Both the position numbers and the translations under genes were made by a program. The notes under the pieces were generated by a model. It was not told where the DNA came from, made no database searches, and saw only the letters and a program-made list of their open reading frames with translations. From Microbacteriaceae bacterium PS02067 (lineage in GTDB: Bacteria > Actinomycetota > Actinomycetes > Actinomycetales > Microbacteriaceae), in NCBI GenBank assembly GCA_029960085.1, contig JASCPG010000029.1, positions 1 to 37,107 on the forward strand: a stretch of DNA of 37,107 nucleotides, in the 5' to 3' direction. Of the stretch, positions 8,331-16,517 are shown in pieces. Each line of letters begins with the position of its first letter. Within the stretch, counting starts at the first letter, position 1.

Positions 8331-8407
8331 AATTCCGCAGAATGTGACGAACTCCGCACCCGGATGCCGGAACGGGTGCGGAGTTCGCGCAGAACTGCGG
8401 AGTTCGT
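8331..8407. repeat. 77-bp palindromic element, copy A
   Basis: The inner stem has perfect 14-bp arms at 8348-8361 (CGAACTCCGCACCC) and 8374-8387, with a 12-base loop containing GGATGCC. An outer stem pairs 8331-8340 with 8395-8404 with one mismatch. The element matches 18378-18454 over its full 77 bp in the same orientation (66 of 77 identical by my alignment). It lies 18 bp after the M20 stop and 50 bp before the treZ start. It could act as a terminator or a REP-like element. Confidence 0.9.
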
Positions 8408-8425
8408 GGCATCCCGACGCGCGAG

Positions 8426-9742
8426 TCAGTCCTCCCAGCGCGAGGGACCGCCGGATGCCTCGAACTCGGCCGCCGCGGCGGCGCGCAGACCGGGGTCGGC
8501 GAGGTAGGCGACGGCCGTGGCGGCGAGGGCGGCCGCGGCATCCACGAGCGCGTCGATCGCGGCGGGGAACACCGTGAGGTCGGCGAAGGCCGCGTTGTGC
8601 GGGAAGACGTCGTCGGGGCCGCCGAGCCCGAGCGACGGGTGGATCGACGGGACGAGCCGACTGACGTTGCCCATGTCGGTCGACGGGCCACCCTGCGGCG
8701 GTGCGGCCGGCGGCGGGATCTCGTGGCCGCGCGCGGCGAACGCCTCCGTCCAGCGCGAGGTCAGGGCCGTGTTGGTCTGCAGCGGCAGGTACGGCGGGAC
8801 GGGGTCGAGGTCGATCTCGGCGCGGGTCCCCGTCGCGAGGGCGGCCCCTTCGAGCGCCGCCACGACACGGTCGGTCAGTTCCCGGAGCGCCGGGACGTCG
8901 GCCGAGCGGACGTAGAACAGCGCCGACGCCCGCTCCGGGACGATGTTGGGCGCGGCACCGCCGTCCGTGATGATCCCGTGGATGCGGTCGGTCGGCAGGA
9001 TGTGCTGACGCAGCTGCGCGACGCCCTGGTACGCCGTCACGACGCCGTCGAGCGCGTTGCGACCGAGCCAGGGCGCGCCCGCGGCGTGTGCCGCGCGGCC
9101 GTGGAACGTCACCGCGATCCGTCGCACCCCGGTCGTGCGCTGACCGAGAATCGAACTCGTACCTGATCCGCTGGACGGATGGACCATGCCCGCGGCATCC
9201 ACGTCGTCGAAGCCCCCGGCGCGGATGATCAGCTCCTTGCCGCCGCCGTTCTCCTCCGCGGGGGTGCCGACGAGGGACAGGCGACCGCCGCGGCTCCGGG
9301 CGATCGGGGCCGCGGCGAGGAACGCCCCGACCGCGACGGCGGCGATGATGTTGTGCCCGCACGCGTGGCCGATGCCCGGCAGCGCGTCGTACTCGGCGAT
9401 GATCGCGAAGTGCGGGACGGATGCCGGGGCCTCCGCTCCGGCATCACCGGCATCCGCGGCCCCTGCGGGAGCAGAACCCGCGACCGCCCGCAGCGCGGTA
9501 TCGAGCCCGAAGGCACCGACCTCGGCATCCACCCCGTGCGCAGCGAGGAGCGCCGCGATCCGCGCGACCGAGACGCGTTCCTCGAATCCGATCTCGGGCT
9601 CGTCGTGCAGGTCGCGGGCGAGCCGGGCGAGTTCGGGCCGCAGACGCTCGACGGCGGCCGCGATCTCGGCATCCGTCGGCACAGCGGGCGCCGGCACTGC
9701 AGGCGCCGCGGCGGGCCGCTCCGAGGGCGCGTCGACGCTCAC
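8426..9742 (-). CDS. M20 family metallopeptidase/amidohydrolase (ACY1L2/AbgB-like)
   Basis: About 438 residues, cytosolic. M20 enzymes use a dinuclear zinc or manganese centre to hydrolyse amides of amino acids or dipeptides. Visible motifs are IIAEYDALPGIGHACGHN (metal ligands), TPAEENGGGK (general base and ligand glutamates), the lid-domain HGRAAHAAGAPWLGRNALD, and STDMGNVSRLVPSIHP. The last motif is typical of the aminobenzoyl-glutamate hydrolase/PM20D2 subgroup. GTG 9742 overlaps the VOC stop as GTGA. It is last in the ABC transporter/monooxygenase operon, so it probably removes an acyl or amino-acyl group from the imported compound (inference). The first 30 residues are Ala/Pro-rich. Confidence 0.88.
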   Translation of the reverse strand: MSVDAPSERPAAAPAVPAPAVPTDAEIAAAVERLRPELARLARDLHDEPEIGFEERVSVARIAALLAAHGVDAEVGAFGLDTALRAVAGSAPAGAADAGDAGAEAPASVPHFAIIAEYDALPGIGHACGHNIIAAVAVGAFLAAAPIARSRGGRLSLVGTPAEENGGGKELIIRAGGFDDVDAAGMVHPSSGSGTSSILGQRTTGVRRIAVTFHGRAAHAAGAPWLGRNALDGVVTAYQGVAQLRQHILPTDRIHGIITDGGAAPNIVPERASALFYVRSADVPALRELTDRVVAALEGAALATGTRAEIDLDPVPPYLPLQTNTALTSRWTEAFAARGHEIPPPAAPPQGGPSTDMGNVSRLVPSIHPSLGLGGPDDVFPHNAAFADLTVFPAAIDALVDAAAALAATAVAYLADPGLRAAAAAEFEASGGPSRWED

Positions 9743-10386
9743 AGCTCGACGAGGTCGCCGGTGGCTGTGCGCAGCGTCAGGCGGAAGCCCGCTTCGTCGC
9801 CCGCGACGACCTCCGCCACCCCGTCGCCGAGCCCGTACGCGCCGAGGATCTGCCGGAGCGGTGCCGGGTCGGGTTCGGTGCGCACGAGGGACACGAGTTC
9901 GATCGTCGGGATGTCGCTCAGCCCCGGCTGCGGGGTCGTCCCCCAGTCGATGAGGAACGGCACGTCGATGCGGCGGTGCTCGCCGCGCGTGAGCCGCCAC
10001 TCGAGCAGCGTGCCGTCGGGCGTGCGGCGCGACAGGTCGCTCACGTCGCCCGGGTCGTAGCCGCCGGCGCGCGCCGTCGCGACAGTCGCCTCGATGTCGG
10101 CCGGGTGCACGGCGTATGCCTGCACGCGCGGGGCGGTCAGCGTCGAGATGCCGAAAGTCTCGGGTAGCTCCGGCTCGGCGCGGTCGGGGTTGGGTCCGAT
10201 CAGCTCGATGTACTGCGGGCCGCGCGCGCCGTCGACGGTCAGTGCGACGAGGGCGTTGGCGGTGCCGGTGGGGTGCGCTCCGCCGGGCGCGGCGACGACG
10301 CCGGTCCGGTCGGCGAACCAGTCGACGAGCCCCTGGAGGTCGGAGCCGGCGATCACGACGTGGTCGAGAAGGGTGGGGATGCTCAT
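9739..10386 (-). CDS. VOC family protein (glyoxalase-like domain)
   Basis: 215 residues, cytosolic. The N-terminal half reads LLDHVVIAGSDL, GGAHPTGTANALV and YIELIGPNP, the pattern of the Glyoxalase_3-like vicinal-oxygen-chelate fold, with His9 and Glu61 as likely metal ligands. VOC proteins include dioxygenases, isomerases, lyases and binding proteins, so the reaction cannot be named. ATG 10386 has AAGGA 5-6 bases upstream. The stop overlaps the next gene by four bases, tying it to the M20 enzyme. It lies between the AhpD-like protein and the amidohydrolase in the ABC/monooxygenase cluster and probably acts on an oxidised intermediate (inference). Confidence 0.82.
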   Translation of the reverse strand: MSIPTLLDHVVIAGSDLQGLVDWFADRTGVVAAPGGAHPTGTANALVALTVDGARGPQYIELIGPNPDRAEPELPETFGISTLTAPRVQAYAVHPADIEATVATARAGGYDPGDVSDLSRRTPDGTLLEWRLTRGEHRRIDVPFLIDWGTTPQPGLSDIPTIELVSLVRTEPDPAPLRQILGAYGLGDGVAEVVAGDEAGFRLTLRTATGDLVEL

Positions 10387-10400
10387 GCGAGTCCTTGCTT

Positions 10401-10445
10401 TCGGGGGAATGTCTGTCGGGGGAATGCCTGTTGCGGGATGCCTGC
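10401..10445. repeat. three tandem 15-bp imperfect repeats in a gene gap
   Basis: TCGGGGGAATGTCTG (10401-10415), TCGGGGGAATGCCTG (10416-10430) and TTGCGGGATGCCTGC (10431-10445) lie in the 85-bp gap between the AhpD-like gene and the VOC gene, just upstream of the VOC ribosome binding site. This is the only sizeable gap between adjacent genes inside the otherwise tightly overlapped operon. It could be a regulatory site or simple slippage. Confidence 0.8.
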
Positions 10446-10471
10446 AGGGCAGCTGTCGGCAAGGGGAACGA

Positions 10472-11092
10472 CTAGCGGGTGACGCGTCGGCCGGGGACCT
10501 CGGGCTCGCCGAGCGACAGCATGAGCCGGTTCGCCCAGTTGAAGAAGGCGGCGCCGCCGATGACGTCGACGATCTCGGCGTCGTCGAGGCCCGCCGCGCG
10601 CAGGCGCGCGATGTCCGCGGCGCCGAACGCGAGGGGCGTGTCGGCGAGGGCGACGGATGCCGCGACGACGGCGTTCCAGGTCTCGTCGCCCAGGTCGGCG
10701 TCCGTTCCTTCGTCGAGCAGGCGTTGGATGTCCGCCTCGCGACCCGACTCGCGGGTGGCCGACGCGGCGTGCACAGAGGCGCAGAAGACGCACCCGTTGT
10801 GGCGGGACGTGGCCGCAGCGGCGAGTTCGCGCTCGGCGCGACCGATGCCGCCCGACACGTTGTAGAAGATGTCGAGGTCCGTGAGCGTACGGGCACGCAG
10901 CGCCTCGGGGTCGCGGGCGAGGAGCCGGAAGTAGGGCATCTTCGTACGCGCCGGCTCGATGAGCGCGTCGCGCTGGAGGTCGGTGAGGTCCTCCTCGGCG
11001 ACCGGTAGCAGCCACGGCACCCAGCCGAGCCCCTGCTGGGTGAACTCCTCGGGGCGGGCGAGCTCGGGGTACGAAGTGACGATCTCGGTCAT
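10472..11092 (-). CDS. alkylhydroperoxidase-domain protein (Avi_7169-like)
   Basis: 206 residues, all helical, carboxymuconolactone-decarboxylase/AhpD fold. The redox motif is intact: Cys101, Cys104 and His108 in CVFCASVHAASA, which in AhpD reduces peroxides or a partner protein. It matches what I know of the alkylhydroperoxidase-domain family named after Avi_7169, which co-occurs with the CMD-domain, monooxygenase and ABC-transporter families encoded next to it. One base separates its ATG from the previous stop, and GAGGGAG serves as ribosome binding site. A role in removing peroxide formed by the flavin monooxygenase, or in a direct peroxidatic step, is an inference. Confidence 0.84.
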   Translation of the reverse strand: MTEIVTSYPELARPEEFTQQGLGWVPWLLPVAEEDLTDLQRDALIEPARTKMPYFRLLARDPEALRARTLTDLDIFYNVSGGIGRAERELAAAATSRHNGCVFCASVHAASATRESGREADIQRLLDEGTDADLGDETWNAVVAASVALADTPLAFGAADIARLRAAGLDDAEIVDVIGGAAFFNWANRLMLSLGEPEVPGRRVTR

Positions 11093-11093
11093 G

Positions 11094-11753
11094 TCAGGCT
11101 CCCTCGGTGACGGCGGCGGAGACGGCGGCTGCGGTGGATGCCGCGGCGGCGGCGGTCGCGGAGGCCGCCGCGAGCACGCGGAGCCCCCACGCGACACGCA
11201 ACTGGAACGTCAGGAAGGCCACGAGCTGCGAGAGCGACACGATGTCGTCGGCGCTCCACCCGGCATCCACGAGCGCCTGCAGCGCCTCCGCACGCGCCTC
11301 GCGCGGACGGAAGACGAGCAGGTGCGTGTGCGCGAACGCCGCCGAGAGGCGCTCGCCGAGCGCCTGCGCGGTCGCCGTGTCGGGGCTCCACCGGAGGCCC
11401 TCCGCCGATTCGCTCCGCAGGTTCGGTTCGCGGTAGCCGCCGAAGGGTCCGGTCGCGGCGGCGACCGTCGCGGCATCCGCCACGACGGCTTCGAGCTCGG
11501 GAGCCTCGTCGCCGAGGAGGTCGCCGTAGAACGCCTCGGCGGCGTCGAACCCGTGCAACCGCGCGACGAAGAGCGCGACGGCGTACCGCTCGGCGAGCGG
11601 GAACGTCCCGGGTGCGGTGGGTTCGAGCAGCGCCTCGAAGCTGCGCTGGGCGTTCGCGCGGGCCTGCGCGCGCTGATCGCGCACGGCCGCGAGGGGATCG
11701 GCGGGGCCGATCCCGGCGAGCAGGTCGATGATGTCGGCGGCGGGGGCGCTCAT
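11094..11753 (-). CDS. CMD-domain protein without redox cysteines (Avi_7170-like)
   Basis: 219 residues, helical, with carboxymuconolactone-decarboxylase-like repeats. In contrast to its neighbour it contains no cysteine, so it cannot act as an AhpD-type peroxidase and may be a structural partner of that protein (inference). The last 25 residues are almost pure Ala/Thr/Ser/Val. It fits the CMD-domain family named after Avi_7170, a usual partner of Avi_7169-like proteins. The ATG overlaps the monooxygenase stop as ATGA, and GGAAGGA lies 5 bases upstream. Confidence 0.8.
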   Translation of the reverse strand: MSAPAADIIDLLAGIGPADPLAAVRDQRAQARANAQRSFEALLEPTAPGTFPLAERYAVALFVARLHGFDAAEAFYGDLLGDEAPELEAVVADAATVAAATGPFGGYREPNLRSESAEGLRWSPDTATAQALGERLSAAFAHTHLLVFRPREARAEALQALVDAGWSADDIVSLSQLVAFLTFQLRVAWGLRVLAAASATAAAAASTAAAVSAAVTEGA

Positions 11754-12826
11754 GCGTGTCCTTCCGTAGGGATGCCGGCGAGGGTGAGCGGCCGGTGCGC
11801 ACGATGGAGGTCGGCGGCGGCATCCGGTCCGACGTCGAAGCCGAGTCGGGGCGCGACCTCTTCGGCGAGGAGCTGCAGCGACCGCAGGGTCAGCTCGTGG
11901 GTCGCGGCGATCGAGTGCACCTGGAACGACACGTCGCTCGCGGCGGGGAGGGTCTCGTCGGCGGCGAGCGAGGCGACGACCTCGTCGACCGTGCCGACGT
12001 GGGTGTCGGTGATGCGGACGAGGTCGTCGAGCGAGAGGTCGTCGGCGTCGAGGCGGAAGAAGGTGCGCGCGAGGTGACGCAGGCCGTCGCCGGCCAGTTC
12101 GAGGGCGCGGGTGCGGTTCTCGGGGTCGACGACGAGTGCCGTGCGCGAGGCGAGCACACGCACGGGCGCGCCGTCCGGAAGCGCCGCACGGTACGCGTCG
12201 ATGATCGGCAGCTGCACCTCGTGCAGCGGGGCGTCCGGGGTCTCGGCAGGGCGCGGCTGCGTGCGCGAGAGCAGCAGTCCGTCGCCGCGTTCGCCCGCCC
12301 GGCGTCCGCCGTCGGCGGAGAACGTCGCCTGCCAGATGCGCGAGGACAGGTCGCCGGCGGAGGGGTAGATGCGGGACTCGGTGCCGCGGATGCCCCGGTC
12401 CTCCAGGGCATCCAGGAGCACCTCGAAGTGCTCTTCGAAGATCTCGCGGCGACGGTCGGACTCGCGCCCGAACGCGGCGAACGACGACGGCGTGCCGCCG
12501 GTCGCGAGCCCCAGCTGCACGCGCCCGCCGCTCAGCTGGTCGAGCACCGTCGCATCCTCCGCGACCCGGAGCGGATCGTCGAGCGGGAGCGTGATGACGC
12601 CCGTCGCGAGGGCGATGCGGCTCGTGCGCTCTGCGACGGCGGCGAGCAGCACGAACGGCGAGGGCAGCCCGCCTTCGTGCTCACCGAAGTGGTGCTGCGC
12701 GAGCCACGCCGAGGCGAAGCCGCTCTGTTCGGCCTGCACGATCTGCTCGATCGCGAAGCGGTAGCGGTCGGCGGCGGACGCCTCTTCGAGGAGGCGACTG
12801 AAGTAGCCGAGACGGGGGCCGCTCAT
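11750..12826 (-). CDS. FMN-dependent luciferase-like monooxygenase (KPN_01858-like)
   Basis: 358 residues, TIM-barrel bacterial luciferase fold. Motifs are LGYFSRLLEE at the N-terminus, the AWLAQHHFGEHEGGLPSP region, SRIALATGVITLPLDDP and GRVQLGLATGG (flavin phosphate region). It should use reduced flavin, supplied by an oxidoreductase elsewhere, and oxygen to oxidise a small molecule. The family is associated with KPN_01854-01858-type loci alongside an extracellular solute-binding protein, CMD and AhpD-like proteins, matching this operon. The ATG overlaps the ABC ATPase stop as ATGA. Related enzymes cleave carbon-sulfur or carbon-nitrogen bonds; the substrate here is unknown. Confidence 0.88.
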   Translation of the reverse strand: MSGPRLGYFSRLLEEASAADRYRFAIEQIVQAEQSGFASAWLAQHHFGEHEGGLPSPFVLLAAVAERTSRIALATGVITLPLDDPLRVAEDATVLDQLSGGRVQLGLATGGTPSSFAAFGRESDRRREIFEEHFEVLLDALEDRGIRGTESRIYPSAGDLSSRIWQATFSADGGRRAGERGDGLLLSRTQPRPAETPDAPLHEVQLPIIDAYRAALPDGAPVRVLASRTALVVDPENRTRALELAGDGLRHLARTFFRLDADDLSLDDLVRITDTHVGTVDEVVASLAADETLPAASDVSFQVHSIAATHELTLRSLQLLAEEVAPRLGFDVGPDAAADLHRAHRPLTLAGIPTEGHA

Positions 12827-14505
12827 GCGGGGACCTCTTCCTTGCGGGGGGCGGATGGACGCGATGCCGACTGTCCCCGAAGCGACGCTCCGGGGATCGC
12901 GGCGAGCAGTTCACGTGTATAGGCGTGCTGCGGGTGATCGAACACCGCGGCGGCGGCGCCGTGCTCGACCTGCGTGCCGCGGCGGAGCACCGAGACGGTG
13001 TCGGCGATCTGGCGCACGACGGCGAGGTCGTGCGAGATGAACACGTACGTGAGCCCCAGCTCGGCCTGCAGCCGCGCGAGCAGGCGCAGGATCTGGGCCT
13101 GCACCGTCACGTCGAGGGCGGAGACCGCCTCGTCGAGCACGACCAGTTCGGGTTCGACGATGAGGGCGCGCGCGATCGCGACCCGCTGACGCTGCCCGCC
13201 GGAGAGTTCCCGCGGATGCCTCGACCCGAGCTCGGGCGCGAGTGCGACGAGTTCGAGATGATGCGCGACCCGGTCCGCGCGCTCGGCACGCGACCCGATC
13301 CCGAAGTTGCGCAGCGGCTCGGCGAGGATATCGGCGATGCTCTGGCGCGGATCGAGCGACGCGTACGGATTCTGGTACACGAGCTGCGTGCTGCGGTGGA
13401 ACGCCCGCCGGGCGCGACCGCCGGCGAGTGCCGTGACCTCCGTGCCGCCGACCCGGATGCCGCCGCGGGTCGGCCGGTTGAAGCCCGCGATGGAGCGACC
13501 CGTGGTCGTCTTGCCCGACCCGGACTCCCCCACGAGGGCGTGGGTCGTGCCGCGCGCGACGGTGAACGACACGTCGTCGACGGCGAGGAGCGGAGACCGC
13601 CCCGCGCGGACGAACTCCTGCGTGAGACCGGACACCTCGACGAGCGGCTCCCCCGTGGCGGAGACGGAGGCATCCGGCGCCGCCCGTTCGACGACGCGCG
13701 CGAGCGACGGCGCGTCGGCGAGGAGGGTGCGCGTGTAGGGCGAACGGGGCGCGGCGAGGACGCCTGCCGTCGGGCCCGCCTCCTGCACCTGACCGCCGCG
13801 CATCACGACGAGCGCATCGGAGCGGTCGGCAGCGACGGCGAGATCGTGCGTGATGAACAGGATGCCCATGCCGGTTTCGGTGCGCAGTTCGTCGAGCAGG
13901 TCGAGCACCGTCCGCTGCACGGTGACGTCGAGCGCGCTCGTCGGCTCATCGGCGATGATCAGCTCCGGCCGGAGGGCGAGAGCAGCGGCGATCAGCACGC
14001 GCTGACGCATCCCACCGGACAGTTCGTGCGGGTACTGCCGCGCCCGGGTCTCGGGGTCGTCGATGCCGACGCGCTCGAGCAGGTCGATGACCCGCGCGCG
14101 GATCTTGGCGCGGTCCTTCCACCCGTGGATGCGCAGGGCTTCGCCGACGCTCCAGCCGATCGTCGCGACCGGGTTGAGCGAGTTGCCCGGGTCCTGCGGG
14201 ATCAACGCGATGCAGCGGCCGCGGAGATGACGCCACCTCCGCTCCGACAGGCCGACGAGGTCCGTCAGCCCGTCGGTGCGCTCGGTGAGGCGGATGCTCC
14301 CGGCGGAGACGTGGCCGTTGGATGCCAGCAGACCGATGACCGTCTGGGCGACGGTGGTCTTGCCCGAACCGGATTCACCGACGAGGGCGGTGACCGACCC
14401 CGCTTCGACGTCGAACGAGACGCCACGGACGGCGTCGACCGTACCCCGACGCGTGCGGTACTGGACGGCGAGGTCACGGATGGACAGCAGTGGCTGCGCA
14501 CTCAT
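12823..14505 (-). CDS. ABC transporter fused twin ATP-binding protein (peptide/nickel/opine type)
   Basis: 560 residues containing two complete nucleotide-binding domains in one chain, equal to DppD plus DppF. Walker A GESGSGKT occurs at 44-51 and 326-333. Signatures are LSGGMRQRV (162-170) and LSGGQRQRV (434-442). Walker B motifs are LIIADEP and LVVLDEA, and His switches ITHDL and ISHDL. Q-loops read IPQDPGNSLNP and VYQNPYASLDP. It powers import with the two permeases upstream; all are joined by ATGA overlaps. Substrate specificity cannot be read from the ATPase. Confidence 0.95.
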   Translation of the reverse strand: MSAQPLLSIRDLAVQYRTRRGTVDAVRGVSFDVEAGSVTALVGESGSGKTTVAQTVIGLLASNGHVSAGSIRLTERTDGLTDLVGLSERRWRHLRGRCIALIPQDPGNSLNPVATIGWSVGEALRIHGWKDRAKIRARVIDLLERVGIDDPETRARQYPHELSGGMRQRVLIAAALALRPELIIADEPTSALDVTVQRTVLDLLDELRTETGMGILFITHDLAVAADRSDALVVMRGGQVQEAGPTAGVLAAPRSPYTRTLLADAPSLARVVERAAPDASVSATGEPLVEVSGLTQEFVRAGRSPLLAVDDVSFTVARGTTHALVGESGSGKTTTGRSIAGFNRPTRGGIRVGGTEVTALAGGRARRAFHRSTQLVYQNPYASLDPRQSIADILAEPLRNFGIGSRAERADRVAHHLELVALAPELGSRHPRELSGGQRQRVAIARALIVEPELVVLDEAVSALDVTVQAQILRLLARLQAELGLTYVFISHDLAVVRQIADTVSVLRRGTQVEHGAAAAVFDHPQHAYTRELLAAIPGASLRGQSASRPSAPRKEEVPA

Positions 14506-15386
14506 GCGGTATCCCCTCCTCGAAGCGCCTGACTGAGACGGTTGGTCGCCAGTACGACGAGCACGACGACGATGCCGGGGAGCACCGTGAGCCACCACGC
14601 GGTCGCGACGTAGTTGCGCCCCTCCGCGATGAGGAGGCCCCATTCGGGTGTCGGCAGCGGGGCGCCGTACCCGAGGAAGCCGAGGGTCGAGATCTGCAGG
14701 ATGGCCGAACCGAACTGCAGCGCCGCGAGAGCGATCACCGGTGTGAGCGAGTTGGGCAGGATGTGCCGCCACAGGACGCCGAAGAACGTGCCACCCGAGC
14801 CGTACGCGGCCTCGACGAAATCGGTCACCCGCACGCTCACGACGCGCGAGCGCGCGAGTCGGGCGAACACCGCGATCGAGGTGACGCCGACCGCGACGGC
14901 CGCACTGGTCGTGCCGAAGCCCAGGAGGATCACGACGCTGAGCGAGAGGAGCAGGGCGGGGATCGCGAGCAGGACGTCGACGACGCGCATGAGCACCTCG
15001 TCGACCGCACCGCCCACGGCCCCGGCCGCGAGCCCGATCGCCGTGCCGACGACGAGGCCGACGAGGACGGCGACCAGGGCGCCGATGATCGACTGCGATG
15101 CGCCGTAGACGACGCGGGCGTAGAGGTCGCGGCCTGTCGCGTCGGTGCCGAACCAGTGTTCGGCGCTCGGTGCCTGGAGTGCGGGCGCGACGGTCTCGGT
15201 GGGGTCCTGCCCCGTGAACAGGCCCGGGAACAGCGCCCACAGCAGAGCGACGAGGATCACGATCGCGGGGAGGACGAAGCCGACGCGCGAGAGGAGGTTC
15301 CTCCACCGGAGGCGGCGGTCCGCGGCAGGGCCCGGCTCGGTGCCGGTGTCTCCGGCGAGACCGGCGGTCGTGGCGAGGGCGGTCAT
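14502..15386 (-). CDS. ABC transporter permease (DppC-like)
   Basis: 294 residues. After a 30-residue cytoplasmic start there is a membrane segment (VGFVLPAIVILVALLWALF), then a periplasmic-face loop typical of DppC/OppC (PSAEHWFGTDATGRDLYARV) and four or five further helices. The EAA-type coupling motif is visible as DFVEAAYGSGGTFFGVLWRH. It forms the channel with the second permease for the solute captured by the lipoprotein. Start ATG 15386 overlaps the upstream stop as ATGA, and the gene overlaps the ATPase the same way. Confidence 0.93.
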   Translation of the reverse strand: MTALATTAGLAGDTGTEPGPAADRRLRWRNLLSRVGFVLPAIVILVALLWALFPGLFTGQDPTETVAPALQAPSAEHWFGTDATGRDLYARVVYGASQSIIGALVAVLVGLVVGTAIGLAAGAVGGAVDEVLMRVVDVLLAIPALLLSLSVVILLGFGTTSAAVAVGVTSIAVFARLARSRVVSVRVTDFVEAAYGSGGTFFGVLWRHILPNSLTPVIALAALQFGSAILQISTLGFLGYGAPLPTPEWGLLIAEGRNYVATAWWLTVLPGIVVVLVVLATNRLSQALRGGDTA

Positions 15387-16483
15387 CGGTTCCCTCCTCG
15401 GGCTACGACGGCGGGGGCAGGGGTCGCGGCGGGGGCGGGTGTCGCTCCCGCGGATGGACCGACCGTGGCATCCACGAGCTCGTCGACGGCGCGCTCGGCG
15501 GCCGCGGCGTCTGTCGCCGGCCCGGCATCCCCGGCGCCTCCGGCACCACGTCGACGGGATCCGGCGCGAAGACGTGCATCGAGCATGGGGAACAGCAGGT
15601 CGACGATCAGGTTGATGCCGACGAACGCGACGGTCGAGATGACGACGACGGCGAGGAGCACGGGGGTGTCGCGGTTCGCGACCGCCTGCGCTGTGAGCTG
15701 GCCGATGCCCGCGCGGGCGAACACGGTCTCGGTCACGACGGCGCCGCCGACGAGCTCGCCGAACAGCAGGCCCGCCATCGTGAGGGTCGGCAGGAGGGCG
15801 TTCCGGGCGACGTTGCGCCACAGCAGCCACGAGGTGCTCGCCCCGCGGGCGCGGACGACCGCGACGAACGGCTGCTCGCGCACCTCGTCGATCGAGCGCA
15901 TGAGCACTTGCGACAGCGGCGCGGCGATCGGGATCGCCAGGGTGACGACCGGCAGGATGAGCGCCTGCACCGGGTCTGCGCCGATGACGGGCACGAGCCC
16001 GAGCCGGAACGAGAAGATCTGGATGAGGATGATCCCGATCCAGAACACCGGCAGCGAGACGAACAGCGGCGGGATGCCGCGGAAGACGCGCCGCAGCACG
16101 CCACCGGCGCCGTAGGTCGCCGTGAAGGCGATCGTCACGGCGAGGAAGACGGCGAGCGCGAGCCCCAGCGCGGCGAGTGTCAGCGTCGGGGGCAGGGCCG
16201 TCGCGATGAGGTCCGAGACGGCGGCGCCGCTCGCGACCGAGTAGCCGAAGTCACCCGTGAGGAAGCCCGCGATCGAGCGGACGTACTGCACGAAGAGCGG
16301 CTGGTCGGCGCCGAGCGACTCCCGGATCGCCTCGATCTGCTCGGGCGTGAGACCGAGCTCGGGGCTCCCGTACCGGGCGACGACGGCATCGCCCGGGAGC
16401 GCGGCGAGCAGCAGGTAGGCCGCCGTGTAGGCCAGAGCGAGGACGAGCACCGCCTGGCCCACACGACGAAGGACGTACGACAT
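15383..16483 (-). CDS. ABC transporter permease (DppB-like) with Ala/Pro-rich tail
   Basis: 366 residues. It begins MSYVLRRVGQAVLVLALAYT, the usual DppB first helix, followed by five more membrane segments. The coupling loop reads EVREQPFVAVVRARGASTSWLLWRN. The family is usually 305-340 residues; the extra length is a cytoplasmic Ala/Pro/Gly-rich tail of about 50 residues (from about 315). It pairs with the DppC-like permease and is joined to it by an ATGA overlap. Its ATG lies 34 bp after the solute-binding protein stop. Confidence 0.93.
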   Translation of the reverse strand: MSYVLRRVGQAVLVLALAYTAAYLLLAALPGDAVVARYGSPELGLTPEQIEAIRESLGADQPLFVQYVRSIAGFLTGDFGYSVASGAAVSDLIATALPPTLTLAALGLALAVFLAVTIAFTATYGAGGVLRRVFRGIPPLFVSLPVFWIGIILIQIFSFRLGLVPVIGADPVQALILPVVTLAIPIAAPLSQVLMRSIDEVREQPFVAVVRARGASTSWLLWRNVARNALLPTLTMAGLLFGELVGGAVVTETVFARAGIGQLTAQAVANRDTPVLLAVVVISTVAFVGINLIVDLLFPMLDARLRAGSRRRGAGGAGDAGPATDAAAAERAVDELVDATVGPSAGATPAPAATPAPAVVARGGNR

Positions 16484-16517
16484 GGATTCTCCGTGGACGA
16501 GTCTTTCTGCGGGACTG

